Shown: positions 1-6,533 of the stretch, piece by piece
Layout of the letters: every line of letters begins with the position of its first letter
Position numbering within the stretch: position 1 is the stretch's first letter
NCBI GenBank assembly: GCA_964525815.1
Contig: CAZGJQ010000069.1
Span: 1-10,091 of the forward strand
DNA: 10,091 bases
Origin: UBA1049 sp964525815
Lineage (GTDB): Bacteria; Bacillota; Clostridia; Oscillospirales; CAG-382
Direction: 5' to 3'
Translations under genes and position numbers: made by a program
The notes under the pieces: generated by a model
What the model was told of the DNA's origin: nothing
The model's database searches: none
The model's input: only the letters and a program-made list of their open reading frames with translations

Positions 1-989
1 GCACGGTACATGGACTGTTCCCATCGCACCACCCACGGGTCAAGGGTGTATTTCACAAACTCGAGTGACTGTTGCTCGATGTTGCTGAATGAGGATTTCT
101 CCAAGTCGGCAAGCATATGCGGCGGCACCCTGAAAATACGGGCGATCTCATTGATTTGAAACTTGCGTGTTTCCAAGAACTGCGCTTGTTCAGGTGAAAT
201 ACCAATAGGCTGATATTTCATGCCCTCCTCAAGCACAGCCACCCTGTGGGCGTTTGCAGAGCCTTGGTAAGCAGCATTCCATGATTCCTTGACCTTCTGC
301 GGGTCTTTTATTGTGCCGGGGTGTTCCAGCACTCCACCGGGTGCGGCACCGTTGGCGAAGAATTTCGCTCCGTATTCCTCTGTGGCAATGGCGAGTCCCA
401 CGGCATTCTTTGCCATAGCTATCGGTGAATAACCAACCAATCCGTCAAATCCCAAGCCGGGGATGTGCAGCACATCGGACGGGTCGAGGTAAACCTGACT
501 ATCTTTTCCGAGTGTGGGTGCGTCTTCTGTGCTTCGTTGATATAAATAGAAAAGCCGACCGCTTGAATCTCGGTCGACCGTCATTTTGTTCGGCATCAGA
601 GGATAGAGAGCGAGAACTTCACCCTTGGCGTTTCGGATAATCTGCGCATAAGCATTGCCCCATAATAAAAGATGACTCATCAGCGTTTCGCGGAAAGCGA
701 ATGAAGTCATCTCGGGGTTCGGCTCATCGTGGAGCAGCTTATATAACGGATGGGTCAGGTTTTTTTCTTTACCGCCGCTGTCGTTGTACTTATACACATG
801 AAGCGGCAATCCGGCCAATGTTTCGGACAGTATCCTCACGCAGGAGTAGACCGCCGTCATCTGCATGGCTGTATGCTCGTTGACAGGTTTTCCGGCTGTC
901 GTACCGCCGAACAGGAAGCTGTAACGGCCGCCGCTCAGACTATCCTTAGGCTTATCACGAGCCTTAAATATTCCTTGCAATATTCCCAT
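1..989 (-). CDS. Phage portal protein, HK97 type (3' end cut by window)
   Basis: The portal forms the dodecameric ring at one capsid vertex through which TerL pumps DNA and to which the tail attaches. I translated the minus strand from ATG at 989. It stays open for 329 codons to the window edge, so the C-terminal part is missing. Residues near the N terminus read MGILQGIFKARDKPKDSLSG, followed by a stretch with TAVYSCVRILSETLAGLPLH. Further on come LLWGNAYAQIIRNAKGE, HIPGLGFDGLVGYSPI, ANGAAPGGVLEHPG and FRVPPHMLADLEKSSFSNIE, all typical of the HK97/lambdoid portal family (PF04860). GGGAG at 1000-1004 is an acceptable ribosome binding site 10 bases upstream. The gene begins 18 bases after the TerL stop, the usual order TerL-portal; a protease/capsid gene would be expected next, outside the window. 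Family assignment is secure. Confidence 0.96.
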   Translation of the reverse strand, partial: MGILQGIFKARDKPKDSLSGGRYSFLFGGTTAGKPVNEHTAMQMTAVYSCVRILSETLAGLPLHVYKYNDSGGKEKNLTHPLYKLLHDEPNPEMTSFAFRETLMSHLLLWGNAYAQIIRNAKGEVLALYPLMPNKMTVDRDSSGRLFYLYQRSTEDAPTLGKDSQVYLDPSDVLHIPGLGFDGLVGYSPIAMAKNAVGLAIATEEYGAKFFANGAAPGGVLEHPGTIKDPQKVKESWNAAYQGSANAHRVAVLEEGMKYQPIGISPEQAQFLETRKFQINEIARIFRVPPHMLADLEKSSFSNIEQQSLEFVKYTLDPWVVRWEQSMYR

Positions 990-1007
990 TGACATCACTC
1001 TCCCTCA

Positions 1008-2609
1008 TTAAAAAATAAGCAACCCGCGCTGGTCATAAACACTTTCGCTTGTATCATTCCCACATCGGATTGCCCTATCAAGTGCCATGATAGTGGCGAC
1101 AGCACCATCTATCTTTTCGGTGGATTTTTTTTTGTCAGGCTTAATATTTCCAGCGGGATCGGTGCGAATAAAGATATTGTCCATCATCCATCGCAAAACG
1201 AGGTGCCCGCCGTGTGCGATTTTCTGCTCCAAGGTCAGCTTCATCAGTTCTTTGGTTGGCGGAGACATATCCTTGAATCCCTGACCAAACGGTATGACCG
1301 TGAAGCCCATACCCTCAAGGTTTTGTACCATCTGGACTGCACCCCAGCGGTCAAAGGCTATTTCTCTGATATTATATCTAGTTCCCAGTTCTTCAATAAA
1401 AGCTTCGATAAAGCCATAATGTACAACATTTCCTTCGGTTGTTTGCAAGAACCCCTGCTTTTGCCACACGTCGTAATTCACATGGTCGCGCCGGACACGC
1501 AGGTCAAGGTTTTCCTCTGGTATCCAGAAGAAGGGCATTACGCTGTATTTATCTTCTTCATCCAATGGAGGGAACACAAGCACAAACGCTGTAATATCGG
1601 TGGAGGATGAGAGATCAAGCCCGCCGTAACACACGCGCCCTTCCAGCGACTTGCGATCTACCTTAAACGCACATTTATCCCATTTGTCCATCGGCATCCA
1701 GCGCACTGACTGTTTTACCCACTGGTTTAAACGGAGCTGTCGGAAACTATTTTCCTCAGCAGGGTTTTGTTTTGCGCTCTCACAAGCTGCTTTTACTTTG
1801 TCCATTCCGATTGTAATGCCAAGGGAAGGATTTGCTTTTTTCCATACCTTTGGGTCAGTCCAATCATCTGATTCCGCTATGCCATAAATCACGGGGTAAA
1901 ATGTTGGATCCGTCTTGCGTCCCGAAAGAATATCCTGCGCTTTTTGGTGCACCTCATAGCATATTGAGTTCGTATTGTCGCCAGCTGTGGTAATCAAAAA
2001 ATACAGTGGCTGCATTCGGGCGTCTCCGCTACCCTTGGTCATTACATCAAACAGCTTTCTATTAGGCTGCGTGTGCAACTCGTCAAAAATAACGCCATGT
2101 GTATTAAATCCATGCTTATTTGCAACATCGGCTGAGAGCACCTGATAACTGCTTTCTGTAGGTGTATATATAAGCGTCTTTGTTGATTCAGTGATCTTAA
2201 CCCGCTTAGTTAATGCTGGTGATTTGCGCACCATGGCTACAGCTACCTCAAACACAATCTTTGCTTGGTTTTTATCCGAGGCACAACTATATACCTTTGC
2301 ACGCTTTTCTCCATCACCACATGTCAACAAAAGAGCAACTGCAGCAGCAAGCTCTGACTTGCCATTCTTTTTTGGTATTTCGATATATGCTGTATTAAAT
2401 TGACGGTATCCGTTTGTCTTCAAAACACCAAACACATCCCGAATGATTTGCTCCTGCCAATCTATAAGTTCAAAAGGCTGCTCATCCCAAATGCCGCTGG
2501 TATGACGTAAAGCCTGAATGAAAGAGACAGCATAATCGGCGGCCTCTTTGCTGTAAACAGAATCTTTCGCCATAAAACGAGTGGGTGTAAATTTCTTTAG
2601 TTTTCGTAT
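1008..2609 (-). CDS. Phage terminase large subunit (TerL), probable ATA start
   Basis: TerL is the ATPase motor and nuclease that packages phage DNA into the procapsid and cuts concatemers. Counting from the proposed ATA start (533 aa), the Walker A-like KKNGKS is at about residues 80-85, the Walker B VIFDE at 173-177 and a coupling motif TTAGDN at 207-212. In the nuclease domain GLDLSSSTD starts near 330, FDRW is at 419-422 and KIDGAVA near 499, supplying the acidic metal ligands. This matches the Terminase_1 family (PF03354), at full length. The frame is open up to 2831, but starting there would overlap the DUF4314 gene by over 90 bases without a ribosome binding site. AGGAAGGAGG at 2618-2627 points to the ATA codon at 2607-2609 (residues then read I/M-RKLKKFTPTRFMAKD). 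The first in-frame ATG after that (2571-2573) has no ribosome binding site. Function is very sure; the start is less so. Confidence 0.95.
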   Translation of the reverse strand: MRKLKKFTPTRFMAKDSVYSKEAADYAVSFIQALRHTSGIWDEQPFELIDWQEQIIRDVFGVLKTNGYRQFNTAYIEIPKKNGKSELAAAVALLLTCGDGEKRAKVYSCASDKNQAKIVFEVAVAMVRKSPALTKRVKITESTKTLIYTPTESSYQVLSADVANKHGFNTHGVIFDELHTQPNRKLFDVMTKGSGDARMQPLYFLITTAGDNTNSICYEVHQKAQDILSGRKTDPTFYPVIYGIAESDDWTDPKVWKKANPSLGITIGMDKVKAACESAKQNPAEENSFRQLRLNQWVKQSVRWMPMDKWDKCAFKVDRKSLEGRVCYGGLDLSSSTDITAFVLVFPPLDEEDKYSVMPFFWIPEENLDLRVRRDHVNYDVWQKQGFLQTTEGNVVHYGFIEAFIEELGTRYNIREIAFDRWGAVQMVQNLEGMGFTVIPFGQGFKDMSPPTKELMKLTLEQKIAHGGHLVLRWMMDNIFIRTDPAGNIKPDKKKSTEKIDGAVATIMALDRAIRCGNDTSESVYDQRGLLIF

Positions 2610-2617
2610 ATCTGCCG

Positions 2618-2649
2618 CCTCCTTCCTGAAAATTGAGCGAGGAAAAAGG
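2618..2649 (-). promoter_or_regulatory. TerL ribosome binding site with possible self-sequestering stem
   Basis: AGGAAGGAGG (2618-2627) is a near-ideal Shine-Dalgarno, 8 bases before the ATA codon proposed as TerL start. Twelve bases upstream of it lies CCTTTTTCCT (2640-2649), which can pair with it over 10 positions (8 Watson-Crick, 2 G-U), hiding the ribosome binding site. The pairing is visible in the sequence. A regulatory role is inference, and purine/pyrimidine tracts can pair by chance. Confidence 0.4.
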
Positions 2650-2670
2650 AACCCCCTTGTGGAGCTCCTT
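2643..2670 (-). terminator. Terminator-like hairpin between DUF4314 gene and TerL
   Basis: Read on the minus strand, AAGGAGCTCC (2661-2670) pairs with GGGGTTCCTT (2646-2655) over 10 positions, 8 Watson-Crick and 2 G-U, with loop ACAAG. The right arm runs into a T tract (TTTTT, 2643-2647). This is the form of a weak rho-independent terminator. It sits inside the packaging operon, 28 bases after the DUF4314 stop, so it may cause partial termination or act as a leader structure for TerL. Its right arm shares bases with the pyrimidine tract that can mask the TerL ribosome binding site. Confidence 0.45.
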
Positions 2671-2697
2671 CGCGTGTTATAATTGTTTATTATACAG

Positions 2698-2922
2698 TTA
2701 AATTTTCCTGCAGAAATCCTCGCCATATACCACATGAAGCGAACTTCCGTTGTCCCACGCAACCATGACCGAACCGATGTCGTCCACGCCCGTGACCGTG
2801 CCTTTAGTGCCGATGGGCGGTGCTTGGACATCGTCCATTTTCATAAGCTCCACACGAGTGCCTATCGGATATTCGGCGCGAATGCGCTCCACGGTTTCTC
2901 TTGACGGGAAGCTATTCATCAT
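2698..2922 (-). CDS. DUF4314 family small protein
   Basis: A 74-residue protein with the DUF4314 pattern: a short helix (SRETVERIRAEYPIGTRVEL), then an SH3-like beta-strand region with PPIGTKGTVTGVDDIGSVMV and AWDNGSSLHVVYGEDFCRKI. DUF4314 proteins are common in clostridial phages and mobile elements near the terminase genes; their biochemical role is not known to me. The small barrel fold could bind nucleic acid or protein, but that is inference. Two consecutive ATG codons (2920-2922 and 2917-2919) follow AGGTGA; I chose the first, and the spacing allows either. The gene overlaps the end of the upstream 113-residue gene by 11 bases, suggesting coupled translation, and a terminator-like hairpin follows it. 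Confidence 0.88.
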   Translation of the reverse strand: MMNSFPSRETVERIRAEYPIGTRVELMKMDDVQAPPIGTKGTVTGVDDIGSVMVAWDNGSSLHVVYGEDFCRKI

Positions 2923-3253
2923 CAATCACCTCACACGGCAAATAAGCAGCCCATTTTGGAAAGACACGACCATCAGACATAATCAATATTCCGTCAGGTT
3001 TTCCTCTCTGCATTGCCAAAATACAATGCCAAACCCCATTCCCATCTATTTGACAGAGGTGCGTATATTTTTCGATAAACCATCTGTCGACACAGAGGTC
3101 GGTGATAAGGTTTTCGTAGTCGATTTTACTGAGCATTATTTTCTTTTCCACTACATATGGTTTTTGCTGCTCTGAAAAATGAGGACGCATTAAATCTTCA
3201 ATGCGAGAAGGATACTCAACGAAAAAGGCGGTGGGAAGCTTATTCATCTTCAT
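2912..3253 (-). CDS. Conserved-looking hypothetical protein, 113 aa
   Basis: I do not recognise a characterised function. It is a 113-residue soluble protein with no signal peptide or membrane segment. A region rich in acidic and aromatic residues (KIMLSKIDYENLITDLCVDR, then WFIEKYTHLC) is followed by GVWHCILAMQRGKPDGILIM, an alternating strand-like pattern, and a tail ending PKWAAYLPCEVIDDE. It resembles small uncharacterised proteins of clostridial prophages and conjugative elements (possibly a DUF6329-type family; I cannot confirm this). The start ATG at 3253 follows AAGGTGG with short spacing; an in-frame ATG at 3247 is an alternative. It overlaps the upstream gene by 14 bases and the downstream DUF4314 gene by 11, so all three are likely translated as a unit. 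Confidence 0.8.
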   Translation of the reverse strand: MKMNKLPTAFFVEYPSRIEDLMRPHFSEQQKPYVVEKKIMLSKIDYENLITDLCVDRWFIEKYTHLCQIDGNGVWHCILAMQRGKPDGILIMSDGRVFPKWAAYLPCEVIDDE

Positions 3254-3935
3254 CCACCACCTTACAGTTATTCAGTTTAAACGACGAGCTTCCAATCAGA
3301 TTGGAGAGGAGTATTTTTCGTTCAGATTTATATTCTGCACCGATGAAGCCAAGTCGGAGAAGAAAGCAACGAAAAGCATACTTCTCATTTTCAACTGGGT
3401 TTTCTACGGCATTAACCCGTTTCTGCGTTTTCGCCATTTCACATAGTGCTGTGACAAAATGGGTATAAGCCTTCACCGCATCAGCATCGGTGCCGTCTGC
3501 AAACCACGGGAAGCGTACCTTGTCATCCAAAATCACAAGAGCGAGTGTTTCAGTGCCGAGCGCTTTTTTAATGAGCGAGCCTTTGCTCTCCACAAGCCGC
3601 TTGAGGTTTTCAAGCGCCGTGTCGGTGAACGATGACCTTGGTATTTCAATCACCAGTCCGATGCCGTCATCGGTGCCGCTGTCGTTAGTAGGTTCTGCTT
3701 CAAAGCCCTGTTCATACAGTCGCTCTATGAGCTTTTCGATTACCTCGCTATCGGCGTGGTCGTCAAATCTGACAGTGCCGCTTTTGTCGACGGCGAAATA
3801 ATCCACCTCGTAGGTGAAACTTGGTGCGCCCATGTATTTTGGCTTTGCTTCCAGAATATCGCTCATTGCGCGGACAAGACGCTTGCGCTCGTCGCCGGTT
3901 ACGTTGTACCTGAGTTCAAATGTGTTTTGTTCCAT
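3240..3935 (-). CDS. Uncharacterised phage protein of the so-called 'virulence-related' family
   Basis: A 231-residue soluble protein. The N terminus (FELRYNVTGDERKRLVRAMS) and the following YMGAPSFTYEVDYFAVDKSG and FDDHADSEVIEKLIERLYEQ match a family often labelled 'virulence-related protein' in clostridial genomes and found beside phage terminase or methylase genes. I know of no evidence that the label reflects function. A central charged loop (TNDSGTDDGIG) separates this region from a second part with IEIPRSSFTDTALENLKRLV and a long C-terminal helical region. Start: ATG at 3935 follows AAAGGTGGT at good spacing; upstream in-frame codons (to 3971) lack a ribosome binding site. It lies 68 bases after the second methyltransferase, with a small hairpin just before its ribosome binding site, and overlaps the next gene by 14 bases. 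Confidence 0.85.
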   Translation of the reverse strand: MEQNTFELRYNVTGDERKRLVRAMSDILEAKPKYMGAPSFTYEVDYFAVDKSGTVRFDDHADSEVIEKLIERLYEQGFEAEPTNDSGTDDGIGLVIEIPRSSFTDTALENLKRLVESKGSLIKKALGTETLALVILDDKVRFPWFADGTDADAVKAYTHFVTALCEMAKTQKRVNAVENPVENEKYAFRCFLLRLGFIGAEYKSERKILLSNLIGSSSFKLNNCKVVDEDE

Positions 3936-3951
3936 TGTGTTTACCACCTTT

Positions 3952-3966
3952 CTGCGTTCTACGCAG
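3952..3966 (-). promoter_or_regulatory. Small perfect hairpin beside a ribosome binding site
   Basis: CTGCGT-AGA-ACGCAG on the minus strand forms a 6-bp stem with a 3-base loop. It ends directly before the AAAGGTGG ribosome binding site of the 231-residue gene. It has no T tract, so it is not an intrinsic terminator. It could stabilise the intercistronic RNA or tune initiation; the structure is visible, the role is inference. Confidence 0.4.
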
Positions 3967-4003
3967 GTCATATAGAGCCATAAAATCTGTGGAATAGCAA
4001 GCG

Positions 4004-5233
4004 TTATTCTACAGGTTTTTCGACATCCCTATATGCTGATTCTTGTGTATTTCGCAGGAGGTAAACATCGGCATCAGAGCCTTTTTGCTCTATGTATCGC
4101 TTCACAATAACATCGGCATAGCGCTCATCCAGCTCCATCGTATAGCAAATGCGTCCCGTCTGCTCACAGGCAATGAGCGTACTGCCGCTGCCGCCGAAGG
4201 GGTCAAGCACAATGTTGTTTGTCAGCGAGCTATTTACAATCGGGTAAGCGCACAGCGCCACCGGTTTCATGGTGGGGTGATATTTGCTTTTTGTTGGGCG
4301 ATCGAAATTCCATGTCGTGCGCTGCTTGCGGTCGGCATACCAGTTGTGACCGGCGGTTGGCTTCCAGCCCACGAGAATAGGCTCATGGTTATATTGATAA
4401 TCACAGCGCCCTAGCACCGGTGCGTTCTTGATCCAAATGCAGGTCTGATGACAAAAGAAGCCTGCTTCAGTGAACGCCGTCCTGAAATTGACGGTCTCGC
4501 GATCGGCATGAAAAATATAAATACCGCCGCCATCTACCAACGCGTCGTACATACACCGGTACGATGAAAGCAGGAACTCGTGGAATTTGGCGCTATCCAT
4601 ATTGTCGTTTTTGAGTTTTCCCGCCACGCCTTTATAATCCACGTTGTATGGTGGATCTGTAATCACGAGATTTGCCTGATGGTCGTCCAGCAGCTTTTTA
4701 TATGTCTCCGACTTGGTAGCATCGCCGCAGATGAGGCGATGCCGCCCAAGCAACCAGATATCACCCTGCTTAGATATGGGCGTTTCCGGCAATGGCTCGT
4801 CAAAATCGTCTTCCTTGATGCCAGCGACCACGCTATCCTTGAACAACGCGTCCATCTCGGCGGCATCAAAACCCGTAAGAGACACATCAAAACCGCTTGC
4901 ACCGATGTCCTTTAAAAGGTTGGTCAAAAGCGGGATGTCAAACTCACCGGATATTTTGTTGAGTGCCACATTCAGGGCTTTTTCCTTTTGTTCATCGATA
5001 TCCAGCACCACGCAGTCTACATCTGTATATCCAAGCGCCAATAGCACCTTGTACCGTTGATGCCCACCGACGATATTACTTGTGTGCTTATTCCAGATGA
5101 TAGGTTCAACATAACCGAACTCCTCGATGGAACCGCGTAGCTTTTCATATTCGGCGTCACCGGGTTTGAGGTCTTTGCGCGGGTTATATACGGCGGGGTT
5201 TAATTTTGCTGTTGATATTTTCTGTATATCCAT
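4004..5233 (-). CDS. ParB-like N-terminal domain fused to beta-type DNA methyltransferase (DPPY)
   Basis: A 409-residue DNA methyltransferase that transfers a methyl group from SAM to a base amino group in DNA. Residues about 1-98 form a ParB-like nuclease-family domain (KLNPAVYNPRKDLKPGD, GGHQRYKVLLALG at 56-68, EKALNVALNKISG). A linker (GFDAAEMDAL, then DIWLLGRHRLICGDAT at 158-173) leads to the catalytic domain, with motif IV DPPY at 193-196 and the SAM-binding LDPFGGSGSTL at 343-353. Motif IV before motif I is the beta arrangement of the N6_N4_Mtase family (PF01555). DPPY favours N6-adenine methylation, but the base is not proved by this. The ATG at 5233 lies one base after the preceding methyltransferase stop, and its GGAGGTG ribosome binding site is inside that gene's last codons. 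No restriction endonuclease is adjacent, so it is probably an orphan methyltransferase. Confidence 0.95.
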   Translation of the reverse strand: MDIQKISTAKLNPAVYNPRKDLKPGDAEYEKLRGSIEEFGYVEPIIWNKHTSNIVGGHQRYKVLLALGYTDVDCVVLDIDEQKEKALNVALNKISGEFDIPLLTNLLKDIGASGFDVSLTGFDAAEMDALFKDSVVAGIKEDDFDEPLPETPISKQGDIWLLGRHRLICGDATKSETYKKLLDDHQANLVITDPPYNVDYKGVAGKLKNDNMDSAKFHEFLLSSYRCMYDALVDGGGIYIFHADRETVNFRTAFTEAGFFCHQTCIWIKNAPVLGRCDYQYNHEPILVGWKPTAGHNWYADRKQRTTWNFDRPTKSKYHPTMKPVALCAYPIVNSSLTNNIVLDPFGGSGSTLIACEQTGRICYTMELDERYADVIVKRYIEQKGSDADVYLLRNTQESAYRDVEKPVE

Positions 5234-5234
5234 A

Positions 5235-6533
5235 TCACACCTCCAGTTTCACTGCGGTCTCGCCGGTGAATGTTTCCCAGCGTTTTATAATGAGATCACA
5301 GTATACCGGTGAAAGCTCCATCGCATAGCATCTGCGCTCGGTCTGTTCGCAGGCAATAAGCGTTGTGCCGCAACCTGCGAACGGCTCTAATACAGCACCA
5401 CCGCGGTCAGAATGCATTTTGATGCATCGCCACGGCAACTCTACAGGAAACATAGCGGGGTGTTCTTTATTGGCTCGCACTGTGTTGATTTCCCATATAC
5501 CTGCGTATCCCCATTTTTTACGTTCATCTTTGGTGAGCCGCTTTACAAACTTATATGAATGACCGGCGAATGCCGACACCCAGGCATACTCTTGGTCGTT
5601 GTATTCCTCGGTCTCCTGCGCTGCCAGTGCCGTGATGTATTCGTACTGCTGTACTGGCTTATTTGTCACAAGGTGATAGGGGCCGACGCCAAAGTTCATA
5701 CCTTGCTTTTTCCATATCCGAATCCAGATGGGGCGAAAGCCGTTGTCACCAAATAGCCCAATGCTATACATTTCGGTCGGTTCGATAAACTGTGTGCCGG
5801 TGGCGAACAGGTCGCCGATGTTCCAGCAGATAATATCCGCATGACGGCAGATGTTCTTTATGGCAGGTCGCATAGTATCAAACCACGGTTCGATTCCGGC
5901 ATTTTCATATTCTTTACCGACACCGTAGGGCGGTGATGTGACCGCTACTTGCGCGTGGGCGCCGTCCATGAGGCGGTCAAAATCTATCTCGCTGGTGCTG
6001 TCGCCGCACAAAAGTCGATGCTGTCCAAGCAGCCAGATGTCTCCCGTATGTGTCCGTGTTTCGCCAGCGGCTTCAATGGCTTCCTTTTCTTTGTCCACAT
6101 CGAAGTCGTCCTGTATGGCTTCCTTCGAGTAAAACTTGTTCAAGAGTGCGTCTACCTCGTCGGCATCAAAGCCTGTTAGGGATACATCAAATGTGGAGGC
6201 GTCAAACTCCGCCATGAGCGATGCCAGCTTTGTTTCGTCCCAATCGCCCTGAATTTTATTAAGTGCAAGGTTGAGCGCTTTTTCGCGCTTGTCATCAAGC
6301 TCCACGACCACACAATCGACCTCTGTCTGGCCGAGATCGAGCAGAACTTTCAAGCGTTGGTGACCGCCGACCACGTTGCCGGAGGTCTTATTCCAGATGA
6401 CTGGCTCCACAAATCCGAACTCGGCGATAGAGCGCTTGAGTTTTTCATATTCCTTGTCACCGGGTTTTAGGTCTTTTCGTGGGTTATATGCAGCTGGATT
6501 GAGCTTTGCTGCCGGGATCTTTTCAATCATCAT
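5235..6533 (-). CDS. ParB-like N-terminal domain fused to DNA methyltransferase (TSPPY)
   Basis: A 432-residue paralogue of the downstream methyltransferase. The ParB-like domain is very similar (KLNPAAYNPRKDLKPGD, GGHQRLKVLLDLG at 56-68, EKALNLALNKIQG), as is the linker (FDVSLTGFDADEVDAL, DIWLLGQHRLLCGDST). The catalytic core differs: motif IV is TSPPY at 199-203 and the SAM-binding motif is LEPFAGCGTTL at 382-392, again in beta order (PF01555). TSPPY is common among N4-cytosine methyltransferases but also occurs in N6-adenine enzymes, so the base is open. The middle part (about 215-350), which should hold the target recognition region, shares little with its neighbour. The start ATG at 6533 (a second ATG is at 6530) overlaps the metK stop by 11 bases; its ribosome binding site (AAAGG) is weak and distant, so coupling to metK translation is likely. 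Confidence 0.95.
   Translation of the reverse strand: MMIEKIPAAKLNPAAYNPRKDLKPGDKEYEKLKRSIAEFGFVEPVIWNKTSGNVVGGHQRLKVLLDLGQTEVDCVVVELDDKREKALNLALNKIQGDWDETKLASLMAEFDASTFDVSLTGFDADEVDALLNKFYSKEAIQDDFDVDKEKEAIEAAGETRTHTGDIWLLGQHRLLCGDSTSEIDFDRLMDGAHAQVAVTSPPYGVGKEYENAGIEPWFDTMRPAIKNICRHADIICWNIGDLFATGTQFIEPTEMYSIGLFGDNGFRPIWIRIWKKQGMNFGVGPYHLVTNKPVQQYEYITALAAQETEEYNDQEYAWVSAFAGHSYKFVKRLTKDERKKWGYAGIWEINTVRANKEHPAMFPVELPWRCIKMHSDRGGAVLEPFAGCGTTLIACEQTERRCYAMELSPVYCDLIIKRWETFTGETAVKLEV

Noticed and set aside
1203..1610. Plus-strand open frames opposite TerL, and similar ones opposite the methylases and MetK
   Set aside because: They mirror well-supported minus-strand genes, lack ribosome binding sites and show no recognisable families.
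2610..2831. N-terminal extension of TerL by 74 residues to ATG at 2831
   Set aside because: It overlaps the DUF4314 gene, has no ribosome binding site, and its residues do not look like a terminase N terminus.
4004..6533. Type II restriction-modification system
   Set aside because: No restriction endonuclease gene is adjacent; the nearby nucleases (HNH, VRR-NUC) are of packaging and replication types, so the methyltransferases are treated as orphan phage enzymes.
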